Below the pieces are notes generated by a model. It was not told the DNA's origin, ran no database searches, and saw only the letters and a list, made by a program, of their open reading frames with translations. A stretch of DNA of 64,000 nt from Roseobacter sp. (GTDB lineage Bacteria > Pseudomonadota > Alphaproteobacteria > Rhodobacterales > Rhodobacteraceae). The position numbers were made by a program, and so were the translations under genes. Each line of letters starts with the position of its first letter. Within the stretch, counting starts at the first letter, position 1. The stretch lies in the NCBI GenBank assembly GCA_024636495.1, contig JAGXGZ010000050.1:62001-126000 (forward strand), in the 5' to 3' direction. Of this stretch, positions 45,086-56,484 are shown piece after piece.

Positions 45086-45146
45086 GGGGCGGCCTTATGT
45101 TATCGGGTCTTTCGAAAACACTGCGCAAAATTGGCGAGGATTGGCA

Positions 45147-46178
45147 ATGGTTGAAATCACGATACGCGGGGCGGGAATATTTGGCCTGTCTATCGCATGG
45201 GCCTGTGTGCAGCGCGGCGCATCGGTTCAGGTGATTGACCCAAATGGGCCGGCATCCGGCAGCAGTGGCGGCATCGTGGGGGCCTTGGCCCCGCACGTGC
45301 CCGAAAAATGGAGCGCGAAAAAAGCGTTCCAGCTGGAAAGCCTGTTGATGGCAGAGCCGTTCTGGCGCGAGGTTGAAACCGTCGGGGGTGGCCAATCGGG
45401 CTATTGCCGCAAGGGGCGCTTGCAGCCGATCACGGATGAAAAGGCCTTGGCGCTGGCGCATCGCCGCGCCGAGACTGCGCAGGACCATTGGGCCGATCAA
45501 GCGGTCTGGCAGGTGGTTCGGGCCACCGCATCCGATTGGGAACCCGCCAGCCCCTCTGGCTGGTTGGTCTATGACAGCCTAAGCGCGCTGATCCACCCGC
45601 GCCGCGCCTGCGAGGCATTGGTGCTGGCGCTCGCCGCCAAGGGCGTCGAGGTTCAGGCCGAAGGGGCCGACAAGGGCCGTGTTCTGTGGGCAACGGGGGT
45701 CGCAGGATTGCAAGAGATGTCAGCCAGCTATGCGCGTGTTGTCGGGTCGGGCGAAAAAGGGCAGGCAGCCCTTTTGGCCCATGACGCCCGCGACATGCCG
45801 CAGCTTTTTGCGGGCGGGGTCCATATCATCCCCCACCGCGATGGCACGGTTGCGGTCGGGTCCACCACCGAACGGTATTTTGACAGCCCCGACCAGACCG
45901 ATGCAAAACTAGACGATGTGATCGCTGCCGCCTGTGCTGCGGTGCCCGCTTTGGCGGATGCAAAGGTGATCGACCGCTGGGCAGGTCTGCGCCCGCGCAG
46001 CCATAGCCGCGCACCGATGTTGGGGGCTTGGCCTGAAAGGCCCGATCATTTCATCGCCAACGGCGGGTTTAAAATCGGCTTTGGCATGGCGCCCAAAATC
46101 GCGCAGATCATGGCCGATCTGCTGCTGGACGGACGCGACACGATCCCCGACGGGTTCAGGGTCGAAGACAACCTGTAA
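45147..46178 (+). CDS. FAD-dependent oxidoreductase (DAO family), MnmC C-domain-like
   Basis: 343 aa from the ATG at 45147. N-terminal FAD-binding ITIRGAGIFGLSIAWACVQRGASVQVID, then SSGGIVGALAPHVPEKW and the C-terminal RWAGLRPRSHSRAPMLGAW, matching the DAO fold of glycine oxidase ThiO and of the MnmC oxidase domain. The active-site-region AGGVHIIPHRDGTVAVGSTTERYFD is typical. Because it is next to and divergent from mnmD, it may be the detached partner that deacetylates cmnm5s2U to nm5s2U, but glycine or another amine could be the substrate. Confidence 0.8.
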   Translation: MVEITIRGAGIFGLSIAWACVQRGASVQVIDPNGPASGSSGGIVGALAPHVPEKWSAKKAFQLESLLMAEPFWREVETVGGGQSGYCRKGRLQPITDEKALALAHRRAETAQDHWADQAVWQVVRATASDWEPASPSGWLVYDSLSALIHPRRACEALVLALAAKGVEVQAEGADKGRVLWATGVAGLQEMSASYARVVGSGEKGQAALLAHDARDMPQLFAGGVHIIPHRDGTVAVGSTTERYFDSPDQTDAKLDDVIAAACAAVPALADAKVIDRWAGLRPRSHSRAPMLGAWPERPDHFIANGGFKIGFGMAPKIAQIMADLLLDGRDTIPDGFRVEDNL

Positions 46179-46188
46179 GCGTTGCCCC

Positions 46189-46986
46189 CTAGGCACTGGC
46201 GACCATGCACTGTCGCCCGTCTGGCCCTTGCACCCAAAGATCGCGACCATTGCGGCACAGGGTTGCTGCCTCGTGGTGCATCAAGGGCGATGTCGCGCGA
46301 AAGGTGAACGTGGTTAGCGGGCCTAGTTCGGCCTCGGCCTTGAGCATCAAAAGCTGCGCCAATAGCGGGCCATGCACAACCAAGCCATCGTAGCCATCAA
46401 TGTCGCGCGCGTAGTTCAAATCATAGTGGATACGGTGGCCATTGAAGGTCAGCGCCGAATAGCGAAACAGCAAGGTCGAGGTAAACGTGACGCTTTCAGA
46501 AGTTTGCGCATCTGTGCGCGCTTGCGGCGGGATAGGCTTGGGTGCGGTAGGGTCAGGATCCTCGCGGTAAACCAGATCTTGCCATTCGGTGATGCATAGC
46601 CCGCTGTCTTGCAAAATTTCATGGCGCAATGTGACAAAACCCAGCGGCCCGCTGCGCCCGTCCTTGCGTTGCTGGCTTTCGCAGGTCGTGTGTTTTTCGG
46701 CTACTGTTCCGGCTTTCAGTGGCGCGTGAAAGGTTATCCGCCCTCCTGCCCACATGCGGCGCGGTAGACCCATATCGGGGATCACCCCGCCGACCTTTGG
46801 GTGGCCATCACGACCCAGCATCACAGGTGGTTCAGGGTCCCAAAAATAGAGCTGGTGAAAAAACGGCGGCAGGGTGTCGCCAGTGCGAACCCCGCCCGAC
46901 CGCCCAAGAGCGGCCAAAAAAGCCTCCGCGCGGGCGGGGTCGATCACATCGTGATGTCGCTGTTGGGTCTTAGGCACATTATCCAT
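46189..46986 (-). CDS. FAS1-like dehydratase / MaoC-type acyl-CoA hydratase
   Basis: 265 aa with two hotdog units. The N-terminal part (FFHQLYFWDP, MLGRDGHPKVGGVIPDMGLPRRMWAGGRI) matches the FAS1-like dehydratase domain, and the C-terminal part (FRYSALTFNGHRIHYDLNYARDIDGYDGLVVHGPLLAQLL) carries the hydratase-2 signature with Asp and His. Relatives include the mesaconyl-C4-CoA hydratase and HTD2-type dehydratases. The substrate cannot be read; an enoyl- or mesaconyl-CoA is likely. It is followed downstream by a small gap to the FAD oxidoreductase end. Confidence 0.82.
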   Translation of the reverse strand: MDNVPKTQQRHHDVIDPARAEAFLAALGRSGGVRTGDTLPPFFHQLYFWDPEPPVMLGRDGHPKVGGVIPDMGLPRRMWAGGRITFHAPLKAGTVAEKHTTCESQQRKDGRSGPLGFVTLRHEILQDSGLCITEWQDLVYREDPDPTAPKPIPPQARTDAQTSESVTFTSTLLFRYSALTFNGHRIHYDLNYARDIDGYDGLVVHGPLLAQLLMLKAEAELGPLTTFTFRATSPLMHHEAATLCRNGRDLWVQGPDGRQCMVASA

Positions 46987-47049
46987 TGCCCAACGCTAGC
47001 CAAAATTGAATCGCCCCGCAATCCGCACAACGAGGCCCCTTACCAATGC

Positions 47050-47592
47050 TTAGCGGCCAATCTCGGCGCGCAACGCGTCCATAAGTTGGGTCAGTTCCTT
47101 GACATACATCTCGCCGGTCAGGTGCCCGTTTTCATCAAAAGCGTTGTGGCTGGCGGCCAGATGGATTTCCGGCCCCTGCAAGATACGTGGCCGGAAGGGC
47201 ACCATAAAGCTGCGCAGGATCAGCTGCGCCCGTTCGCCGCCTGCACGCCCCGCTGCGGCAGACATCACGGCCAAGGGTTTACCACTCCACGGATTGCCAT
47301 CGACCCGGCTGATCCAGTCCAATGCATTTTTCAGCGCACCTGAAGGGCCTTTGTTATATTCCACAGTCGAAATCAGAACAGCATCGGCATTTGCGATCTG
47401 GTCTGCGGTTTTCTGGACGGCTGCGGGCACACCATTGGCCTCTTCCTCGTCCGCATCATACAGCGGAAAACGAATGTCAGCTTCGGCATAGTCGCAATCG
47501 CCGAAAAGACGGGCGGCCTCGGCCAGCAACATTGAATTTGTCGACGCTTTGCGCAGCGATCCGGAAATCCCGATGAGGGAAGGTTTGGCCAT
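47050..47592 (-). CDS. NADPH-dependent FMN reductase
   Basis: 180 aa flavodoxin-like protein. FMN phosphate loop GISGSLRKASTNSML near the N-terminus, TVEYNKGPSGALKNALDWISR (contains the PEYN-like motif) and GKPLAVMSAAAGRAGGERAQLILR. This group includes ChrR/YieF-type reductases that reduce quinones, azo dyes or FMN with NADPH. It is a single-gene unit; the physiological substrate is unknown. Confidence 0.9.
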   Translation of the reverse strand: MAKPSLIGISGSLRKASTNSMLLAEAARLFGDCDYAEADIRFPLYDADEEEANGVPAAVQKTADQIANADAVLISTVEYNKGPSGALKNALDWISRVDGNPWSGKPLAVMSAAAGRAGGERAQLILRSFMVPFRPRILQGPEIHLAASHNAFDENGHLTGEMYVKELTQLMDALRAEIGR

Positions 47593-47654
47593 GATGTTTG
47601 TCCTTCTTATTCGTTTGTCGTGCCACGAGGTGTGGCGGCACCCTCAAAAAGCAA

Positions 47655-47680
47655 GAGGCCCCGGGTAATACCGAGGCCTC
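47655..47680 (-). terminator. Terminator after the YiaD-like lipoprotein gene
   Basis: On the minus strand GAGGCCTCGG (47680-47671) pairs with CCGGGGCCTC (47664-47655) with one G-T pair and a 6-nt loop, followed by TTGCTTTTTGAGG. It lies 22 bp after the stop codon of the upstream gene on that strand. Confidence 0.8.
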
Positions 47681-47701
47681 CTTTGCTTAAATCGAACGGG
47701 T

Positions 47702-48370
47702 TTATGCTGCGTTTGGCAGGATCACGATCTCGACCCGGCGGTTCTGCGCTTTGCCCGATGCGTTCAGGTTGCTGGCAACCGGCTGGCTTTCGCCCCGCCC
47801 GATCGAGCGGATACGCCCCGACGGAACACCGTTTGAGATCAGCACGTTCGCCACCGCGCGCGCGCGGCCTTCGGACAGTTGCTGGTTGTATGCCGCGTCG
47901 CCGTCGCTGTCGGTGTGGCCAATGATCTGGAGCGTCGAATTGCTGTAGACGTTGACGTTGCGCGCCAAGGCGGCCAAGTCGCTTTGCATACCGCCCTGAA
48001 CCGTTGTGCTGTCTGTTGCGAACAGAATGTCTTGGGGCAGTGTCACGATCAAACGGTCGCCGGTGTTGGTGATGATCACATCGCTATCAAGCTGACGGCG
48101 CAAATCTGCCTCTTGTTTGTCCAGCGAATAGCCGACACCCGCACCGATTGCGCCGCCCGCCAGCGCACCGGCAAGCGCGCCGTCTGCACGGTTGCCATCA
48201 CCGCGCGACAATGCACCGATCACCGCACCTGCGCCTGCACCGATCAGGGCACCATTACGGGTCTTTGCATTGGGATCGTTCGGGTTGCCGCCAATTGGGC
48301 CCGGCTCGCATGCGCTAAGGGCAAGAACACTTGTCATCGCTACCGCGATCGTCATTTTTGAAAAAGTCAT
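47702..48370 (-). CDS. OmpA-family lipoprotein, YiaD-like
   Basis: 222 aa from the ATG at 48370. Lipoprotein signal with lipobox ALSAC (Cys about 21), a glycine-zipper segment (GALIGAGAGAVIGALSRGDG and GALAGALAGGAIGAGVGYSLD), and a C-terminal OmpA peptidoglycan-binding domain with IIGHTDSDGDAAYNQQLSEGRA and SLGRGESQP-like SIGRGESQPVASN. It would link the outer membrane to peptidoglycan. Own terminator, so single-gene unit. Confidence 0.9.
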   Translation of the reverse strand: MTFSKMTIAVAMTSVLALSACEPGPIGGNPNDPNAKTRNGALIGAGAGAVIGALSRGDGNRADGALAGALAGGAIGAGVGYSLDKQEADLRRQLDSDVIITNTGDRLIVTLPQDILFATDSTTVQGGMQSDLAALARNVNVYSNSTLQIIGHTDSDGDAAYNQQLSEGRARAVANVLISNGVPSGRIRSIGRGESQPVASNLNASGKAQNRRVEIVILPNAA

Positions 48371-48496
48371 TTTATCTTTCTGCCTTTGTTTGGGGCCCCG
48401 TTCGGGCGAGGCATCTCGTCGCACAACTCTCCTACACGAGGTCCGGTTCCCTTTAAAATGTCTCTGCGCAAACGGTCGGCACCAACCCGCCTATGA

Positions 48497-49366
48497 TTAC
48501 ACGTCCGCGCGTGCAGATTCGTATGCCAGCATTGCCCGTTTGACAGGGATACCCCAGTGATACCCGCCCAAACCGCCAGACTTGCGCAAGGCCCGGTGGC
48601 AGGGGATCAGCCAGCTGATGGGATTGCGCCCAACGGCGGTGCCAACGGCGCGCACGGCTTTTGGTGTGCCGATGGTCTGGGCGATTTCCGAATACGTGGT
48701 AACATTGCCTGACGGGATATTCAGCAACGCCTCCCAGACCTTGATCTGGAACGGGGCGCCGATCAGGTAGATCGGGGCCTTGCCACCCCCACCGGACTGC
48801 GCGCCAAAAGCCGTCTGCACCCAACCTTCCAGCAGATCGGGATTCTGCTTGAACCGGGCGCCGGGCCAACGCCGGGTCAGATCCTCCATGGCTTCGGCCG
48901 CTCCCATCTCAGCGGAAAAAGCGAGGCCGCAGATGCCGCGGTCCGTGCCCATCACCAACGCAGGTCCGAACGGGCTGTCAAACCAACCCCAAGAGATATC
49001 CAGACCGTCGCCTTTGCGGGCAAATTCACCGGGGCTCATGGCCTCCCAACGCAAGAACAGGTCGTGCAGCCGACCCGAACCTGAGAGGCCGACCTCTTGC
49101 GCTGCGCTAAGCGTGGTAAACCGATCCCGAAGCAAATCTTTAGCGTGATCCAGCATCAGATATTGTTGATAGCGTTTTGGCGATACGCCCACCCACCGCG
49201 AAAACAGCCGTTGGAAATGCGCAGCGCTCATTCCCATTTCGCTGGCAATCTGATCCAGCGCCAAAGGATCCGAAGCATGATCGATCACCTCAATAGCCCG
49301 GCGCATCACGCCGTAATGGTAGGCTGCTTCAGGGTCGATCATCGGGGGTGTGATATTCTGTTTCAT
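48497..49366 (-). CDS. Ada-like AraC/O6-alkylguanine-DNA methyltransferase fusion
   Basis: 289 aa. Residues about 20-110 are an AraC-type DNA-binding domain (LDQIASEMGMSAAHFQRLFSRWVGVSPKRYQQYL). Residues about 120-289 are the methyltransferase, with IPSGNVTTYSEIAQTIGTPKAVRAVGTAVGRNP and the active-site PCHR (ISWLIPCHRALRKSG). It removes O6-methyl groups from guanine. It lacks the N-terminal zinc domain of E. coli Ada that senses methylphosphotriesters, so its activation mechanism must differ or it is purely a repair enzyme. Confidence 0.9.
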   Translation of the reverse strand: MKQNITPPMIDPEAAYHYGVMRRAIEVIDHASDPLALDQIASEMGMSAAHFQRLFSRWVGVSPKRYQQYLMLDHAKDLLRDRFTTLSAAQEVGLSGSGRLHDLFLRWEAMSPGEFARKGDGLDISWGWFDSPFGPALVMGTDRGICGLAFSAEMGAAEAMEDLTRRWPGARFKQNPDLLEGWVQTAFGAQSGGGGKAPIYLIGAPFQIKVWEALLNIPSGNVTTYSEIAQTIGTPKAVRAVGTAVGRNPISWLIPCHRALRKSGGLGGYHWGIPVKRAMLAYESARADV

Positions 49367-49508
49367 GGTATCAAACTACGCATCGGCGGTCCGTTCTGCG
49401 ACCCGAAACTTGCGCCAAATGCGGAGCATTCAGGCAGGTGTCAGGAAATGCTGCTTCAGGCCCTGCCTTGGCTTGCCCTAATGGCAAATTCCAATCATAC
49501 CATGTGCC

Positions 49509-50153
49509 ATGACAAAAACACTCGATTATCATACTATCCGCGAGATTTTTACCCGCTTTCAGGCGGCGGATGCCGAACCCAAGGGCGAGCTGGACCACAC
49601 CAATGTCTATACATTGCTGGTGGCTGTCGCGCTTAGTGCGCAGGCCACCGATGCAGGGGTGAATAAAGCAACAAAGGCCCTGTTCGAAATCGTTGAGACG
49701 CCACAGCAAATGCTGGACCTCGGCTTGGACGGGTTAATCGACCATATCAAAAGCATCGGCCTGTTTCGCCAAAAAGCCAAGAACGTGATCAAGCTTAGCC
49801 AGATTTTGGTCGACGACTATGCGGGCGTCGTGCCCAACAGCCGCACAGCCTTGCAATCGCTGCCCGGCGTCGGCCGCAAGACCGCAAATGTTGTGCTGAA
49901 CATGTGGTGGAACTATCCCGCACAGGCCGTAGACACCCATATCTTTCGCGTCGGCAATCGCACCCGAATTGCACCGGGCAAAACCGTGGATGCGGTCGAG
50001 CGGGCCATCGAAGACAATATTCCCGTTGATTTTCAACAACACGCCCATCACTGGATGATCCTGCATGGCCGTTATCATTGCAAAGCGCGCAAGCCGCAGT
50101 GCAGAACCTGCATCATCCGTGATCTCTGCCCCTATGAGGAAAAAACTGAATGA
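49509..50153 (+). CDS. nth: Endonuclease III
   Basis: 214 aa bifunctional DNA glycosylase/AP lyase for oxidised pyrimidines. Helix-hairpin-helix LPGVGRKTANVVLNMWW with the catalytic Lys region near LFRQKAKNVIKLSQ and the conserved Asp in VDTHIFRVGNR. The C-terminal [4Fe-4S] loop is CKARKPQCRTCIIRDLC, spacing C-x6-C-x2-C-x5-C. Its stop overlaps the start of the next gene (ATGA at 50150-50153). Confidence 0.95.
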   Translation: MTKTLDYHTIREIFTRFQAADAEPKGELDHTNVYTLLVAVALSAQATDAGVNKATKALFEIVETPQQMLDLGLDGLIDHIKSIGLFRQKAKNVIKLSQILVDDYAGVVPNSRTALQSLPGVGRKTANVVLNMWWNYPAQAVDTHIFRVGNRTRIAPGKTVDAVERAIEDNIPVDFQQHAHHWMILHGRYHCKARKPQCRTCIIRDLCPYEEKTE

Positions 50154-51139
50154 CCCAATATGAAGTAGTCGGAATCGGCAACGCCGTTGTCGATGTGATC
50201 TCCCATGCCAATGACGCGTTTCTTGGCGAGATGAACATCGAAAAAGGTATCATGCAACTGATCGAACGTGACCGCGCAGAAGACCTGTATGGTGCAATGC
50301 AAGACCGCTTGCAGACCCCCGGCGGGTCGGTCGCCAACACGATTGCGGGCATCGGTGCGCTTGGTCTGCCGACGGCGTTTATCGGCCGGGTCAAAGACGA
50401 CGATCTGGGCCAGTTCTATGCCAAGTCGATGATCGACGGCGGCACGGATTTCGTGAACGCGCCCGTTGCGGGCGGTGATCTGCCCACATCACGCTCGATG
50501 ATCTTTGTGTCGCCCGATGGCGAGCGGTCGATGAATACCTATCTGGGCATTTCAACCGATCTGGGGCCGGATGATGTGCCGGAAGCTGTGACTTCGGCGG
50601 CCAAGATCATTTTCCTCGAAGGCTATCTGTTCGACAAGGATCAGGGCAAGCAAGCCTTCCTTGAGGCCTCGCGCCAGGTGCGTGCAGCGGGCGGCAAGGC
50701 AGGCATCGCGATCTCTGATCCGTTTTGCGTGAACCGTCACCGCGACGATTTCATCCGCATGATCCGCGACGAATTGGATTACGTCATCGGCAACGAGGCC
50801 GAGATCCGGTCCCTGTTTGAGACTGACGATATGGAAGACGCGCTGGCGCAAACAGCCGCCATGTGCGGCACGGTTGTCTGCACGCGCTCTGGCGACGGCG
50901 TCACGCTGATCCGCGACGGAGAGCGTGTCGATGTGCCGGTGACCAAGATCACGCCCGTCGATGCCACAGGCGCAGGCGATCAATTCGCTGCCGGCTTCCT
51001 ATACGGCATGGCCACGGGCCGCGATCTTGAGACATGCGGCAAGATGGGCAATGTCTGCGCGGCAGAAGTCATCAGCCACGTTGGCCCTCGCCCCGAGGTG
51101 GACATCATGGCGCTGTTCAAAGCCCAAGGCTTGGTCTGA
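50150..51139 (+). CDS. PfkB-family sugar/nucleoside kinase (adenosine-kinase-like)
   Basis: 329 aa ribokinase-like kinase. N-terminal VVGIGNAVVDVISHANDAFL, the GG switch region TPGGSVANTIAGIGALG, and the C-terminal anion-hole signature PVDATGAGDQFAAGFLYGMA with the catalytic Asp. Commonly annotated as adenosine kinase in Rhodobacteraceae, though ribokinase or other sugar kinases share all motifs. Translationally coupled to nth by a 4-bp overlap and followed 3 bp later by a GNAT gene. Confidence 0.85.
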   Translation: MTQYEVVGIGNAVVDVISHANDAFLGEMNIEKGIMQLIERDRAEDLYGAMQDRLQTPGGSVANTIAGIGALGLPTAFIGRVKDDDLGQFYAKSMIDGGTDFVNAPVAGGDLPTSRSMIFVSPDGERSMNTYLGISTDLGPDDVPEAVTSAAKIIFLEGYLFDKDQGKQAFLEASRQVRAAGGKAGIAISDPFCVNRHRDDFIRMIRDELDYVIGNEAEIRSLFETDDMEDALAQTAAMCGTVVCTRSGDGVTLIRDGERVDVPVTKITPVDATGAGDQFAAGFLYGMATGRDLETCGKMGNVCAAEVISHVGPRPEVDIMALFKAQGLV

Positions 51140-51142
51140 TCC

Positions 51143-51736
51143 ATGCTGGGTGATGGCTTTCACGACGTGCCTGCGGGCAAGATCGCAATGGTTGTCACGC
51201 TTCTGGAAATGCGCGAACCCGCACCGATCCGCGAAATCGACTTGTCAGACGGCGTGACCTTACGACAGGTCACGCCCACGCTGGCATGGTACCGTGACAT
51301 CTTTCGCCGCGTCGGCGCGCAGGAATGGCTGTGGTTTGCGCGGCTCAAGATGTCGGACGCAGAACTGGGCGGGATTTTGAAAGACCCCGATGTGACATTC
51401 TTTACCCTCTCGAAAGACGGGCAGGACGAGGCATTGCTCGAGCTCGATTTCCGTCAACCTGACGCGTGCGAACTGATGTATTTCGGTCTGACGCATGCGC
51501 TTATTGGATCAGGCGCGGGTCGTTTCCTGATGAACCATGCGATTGCCACGGCATGGGCACGGCCCATCACGCGCTTCCACGTCCACACCTGCACGATCGA
51601 CAGCCCACAAGCGCTTTCGTTCTATATCCGCAGCGGCTTCAAAGCCTACGCGCGTCAGATAGAGGTCGCAGATGACCCGCGCCTGACGGGCACGCTGGGG
51701 CAAGACGCAGGGCCGCATGTACCGATTATTGAGTGA
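51143..51736 (+). CDS. GNAT family N-acetyltransferase
   Basis: 197 aa, ATG at 51143, three bases after the kinase stop. The acetyl-CoA-binding region is around FGLTHALIGSGAGRFLMNHAIATAW, and the C-terminal CTIDSPQALSFYIRSGFKAY is the usual last strand of the fold. Substrate unknown. Third gene of the nth-kinase-GNAT run. Confidence 0.8.
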   Translation: MLGDGFHDVPAGKIAMVVTLLEMREPAPIREIDLSDGVTLRQVTPTLAWYRDIFRRVGAQEWLWFARLKMSDAELGGILKDPDVTFFTLSKDGQDEALLELDFRQPDACELMYFGLTHALIGSGAGRFLMNHAIATAWARPITRFHVHTCTIDSPQALSFYIRSGFKAYARQIEVADDPRLTGTLGQDAGPHVPIIE

Positions 51737-52028
51737 AGTTTAAGTGATTTTTGAGGCTTGGCGGAAGTCGGCTTTGGGGACTGGACTTTAGTAGATTAGG
51801 CTCAAATTTCCAGAAAACGCAAACTTGCGGGTATGGAACAAGACTAATGTTTCGCAGTCTCGATTTCTTAGAGTAGGAATAGACAGCTAAGGCCCCTTTA
51901 TTAAAAGATCCAATGATGCCTTGAACGCGACAGACCACTGAAAACTATATTTTTCTCGCGGCCTCGCGCTCTCTTGTTCGGTACCACTTACCTCCCATTT
52001 ACGAAATACGTTTAACTTGGAGGCCGAC
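51737..52028. other. AT-rich intergenic region
   Basis: About 290 bases, noticeably AT-rich, with no gene I can support; short frames on the minus strand look random. CTGGACTTTA at 51781 resembles a TauR half-site but there is no taurine gene here. GGAGG just before 52029 is the ribosome binding site of the next gene. Confidence 0.4.
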
Positions 52029-52277
52029 ATGGTCCGTTTTCTTATTTCCACTCTTATCCTCGTTGCTGCCCCTGCTTTTGCCGATGAACTATCGGGCACC
52101 GTCATCGCATTTGATCGCGTCGATAACATCATCGTTCTAGACGATAAAAGCGTTCTGAAAATTCCCAACCCTGAGATCATTCCCGAGGGTCTGGTTGCAG
52201 GAGATACCATCGCCGTAGAATTCAAAAGCGACGGTGACAACGGTTACGGACGTTTTATCAGTATCGAAAAGAAGTAA
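52029..52277 (+). CDS. Small secreted protein, DUF1344-like
   Basis: 82 aa from the ATG at 52029 behind GGAGG. Cleavable signal peptide (residues 1-18, ending AFA). The mature part DELSGTVIAFDRVDNIIVLDDKSVLKIPNPEIIPEG resembles the small periplasmic DUF1344 fold, an OB-like beta barrel of unknown function. Single gene, no partner nearby. Confidence 0.7.
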   Translation: MVRFLISTLILVAAPAFADELSGTVIAFDRVDNIIVLDDKSVLKIPNPEIIPEGLVAGDTIAVEFKSDGDNGYGRFISIEKK

Positions 52278-52443
52278 CCGATCTAGGGTTTCTTCTGCCT
52301 ATGGCCTGTCGGGTAAAAAACCAGACAGGCCGTAACGCTGACAAACGCCGGGGTTGGTCGAAAGTCCGGTTTGATGAGCGCAGAATAGTTTCCGGCTTAT
52401 CTAAGGTATTGTGCGAAACGGCAGCAACGTCGATGTTGCAAGC

Positions 52444-53733
52444 ATGGCAACCGAAAAAGAATTTTCCTTGGCAGCGCTGGCTGGTTCGGCGCGATGGCAC
52501 ATTCGGGTGTTTCAGACCCACCAGTTTCTTGATCGTTTTGCGATGGGTCTGACGGTTGCCGTTGTTGCTCTGGCGTTAACCGACAAAGGTATGGACCTCT
52601 TTCAAATCTCGCTTCTTTTTGGGGTCTATTCGCTCACGACTATGGCGATGGAACTCCCGTTCGGCGGTTTGGCTGACAACATTGGACGCAAGCCGGTCTT
52701 TCTGACGGCGGTCATCGCTAGCCTAGTTTCAGTCGCACTTTTTGTCGCAACGAGCGACTTCTATGGTCTCGCGGTATCTTTTGCATTCATCGGTTTAGGA
52801 CGTGCGCTGCGGTCAGGCACGCTCGATGCCTGGTTTGTTGAAACCTTCAAAGCCACCGCGCCTAATGTTGATGTTCAACCCGCGCTTGCCAAAGCGCAAT
52901 GGGCCAATGCAATGGGTTTGGCTGTCGGCGCCGTGTTGGGAGGTCTTTTGCCTGATGCGTTTGGTTCGGTCGCCGAGAGATACGGCTTCAGCATTTACGA
53001 TGTTTCCTATGCGGCAAGCTTTGGTGTCATGCTAGGCGTGTTTGTTTTCACAGTATTTGCCATTGTAGAAAAACCGCGCCCGATGAACCCCTTTGCTCTT
53101 AAACAAGGATTCACAAACGTCCCGTTGGTGGTCAAAGACGCAGGCCTTCTGGCCCTAAAACATCCCGCGCTGTCGCTGCTTTTGGCAGCACTGGCACTTT
53201 TCCTGATGGCCACCAACCCGGTCGAGGTGATTTGGCCGACCCATGCAAAACCTATGCTGGATGAAGGCTATGCAAACACCGTCATTGGTGCATTGACGGC
53301 GACGTATTTCTTCTCTGTCGCTCTCGGCGCATCGCTGTCTCCGCGCATCAGCGGGATTTTCAAACGGCGGCACGCAATGACACTTGCGGCAACTTTTGCC
53401 TGTCTGGCGGGCGTTCAGATTGCCATGGCGGTACAGGGCAATATCATCGGCTTTGTGACGGTTTTCATCCTGTATTCCGTAATTCTTGGCATCAGTGAGA
53501 CGCCTGCCAGCAGCATTTTGCATAGCTGCGTAGAGGATCGTCAGCGATCCACAATGCTATCTCTGAGATCGCTGATACAACAATTGGGAGCGACATTGGG
53601 TCTGGTTTTGGCCGGAGCCGTCGCACAGATGTACTCCACCCCTGTCGCGTGGATGGTCGCCGCAGTGTTTCTTCTCATTGCGGTTATACTGACCTTGGTG
53701 TTGGTCAAACGATTGGCCGCAGGATCGGAATAG
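52444..53733 (+). CDS. MFS transporter
   Basis: 429 aa from the ATG at 52444, about twelve hydrophobic segments. The loop between helices 2 and 3 has the MFS motif GGLADNIGRKPVFLTAV. The N-terminal DRFAMGLTVAVVALALTDKGMDLFQISLLFGVYS fits drug or metabolite efflux members. Substrate unknown; no regulator is adjacent. Confidence 0.85.
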   Translation: MATEKEFSLAALAGSARWHIRVFQTHQFLDRFAMGLTVAVVALALTDKGMDLFQISLLFGVYSLTTMAMELPFGGLADNIGRKPVFLTAVIASLVSVALFVATSDFYGLAVSFAFIGLGRALRSGTLDAWFVETFKATAPNVDVQPALAKAQWANAMGLAVGAVLGGLLPDAFGSVAERYGFSIYDVSYAASFGVMLGVFVFTVFAIVEKPRPMNPFALKQGFTNVPLVVKDAGLLALKHPALSLLLAALALFLMATNPVEVIWPTHAKPMLDEGYANTVIGALTATYFFSVALGASLSPRISGIFKRRHAMTLAATFACLAGVQIAMAVQGNIIGFVTVFILYSVILGISETPASSILHSCVEDRQRSTMLSLRSLIQQLGATLGLVLAGAVAQMYSTPVAWMVAAVFLLIAVILTLVLVKRLAAGSE

Positions 53734-53807
53734 CCGACGTTCGCGCGTTAAGCAGCATCGCTCAATATGGCCTCAAAGCTGACCATGATGCAAAACTGCC
53801 TTCCCCT

Positions 53808-54299
53808 CTAGGCCACCCCCAAATACGGGCGAAACGCCGCCACGACGGCCTCGTAAACATCGCGCTTGAACGGCACGATGTTGGCGACCAGATCCTCCAC
53901 CGGCAACCAGCGCCACTCCGAAAACTCTTGATGCTCGGTCTCTAGGTTGATCTCGTCGTTCGCCCCGTGAAAGCGCAGCAGGAACCATTTTTGTTCCTGC
54001 CCGCGATAGCGACCTTTCCAGATGTTGGGCACCAGATCATGGGGTAGATCGTAGGGCAGCCAACCTTCGGTTTGCGTGACCACCGATACGGAGTTGGGCG
54101 AGATGCCGGTTTCCTCCTCAAGCTCGCGCAGGGCGGCGACTTCGGCGTGTTCGCCTTTTTCAACGCCACCTTGGGGCATTTGCCATGCGTCCTGATCGCG
54201 GTCTGTTCGCTGGCCGACGAATACATGGCCATCGGCATTCACCAGCATCACGCCGACACAAGGGCGGTAGGGCAGTTTGGCGATCTCTTCTGGGGTCAT
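53808..54299 (-). CDS. rppH: RNA pyrophosphohydrolase
   Basis: 163 aa from the ATG at 54299 (GAGAAGG upstream; a start at 54341 would add 14 residues). Nudix hydrolase that removes pyrophosphate from mRNA 5' ends and starts decay. The Nudix box is intact: [23 protein letters not shown] (residues about 41-63). [26 protein letters not shown] and WQMPQGGV are typical of RppH/NudH. It is convergent with the MFS gene and divergent from fadH. Confidence 0.92.
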   Translation of the reverse strand: MTPEEIAKLPYRPCVGVMLVNADGHVFVGQRTDRDQDAWQMPQGGVEKGEHAEVAALRELEEETGISPNSVSVVTQTEGWLPYDLPHDLVPNIWKGRYRGQEQKWFLLRFHGANDEINLETEHQEFSEWRWLPVEDLVANIVPFKRDVYEAVVAAFRPYLGVA

Positions 54300-54402
54300 G
54301 TACCGGGCCTTCTCATCATCTGGCAGGGCGCGATCTACCACAAGAACCTGCCTAGGTATATCGCCTTACGCAGCGTTGCGCGTGACAGGGGGTAGCGCTT
54401 AG

Positions 54403-56476
<2,074 letters not shown>

Positions 56477-56484
56477 GTTGAGGG

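Noticed and set aside
51726-51938. 70-codon minus-strand frame in the gap after the GNAT gene
   Set aside because: No ribosome binding site and no recognisable sequence; overlaps the end of a supported gene.
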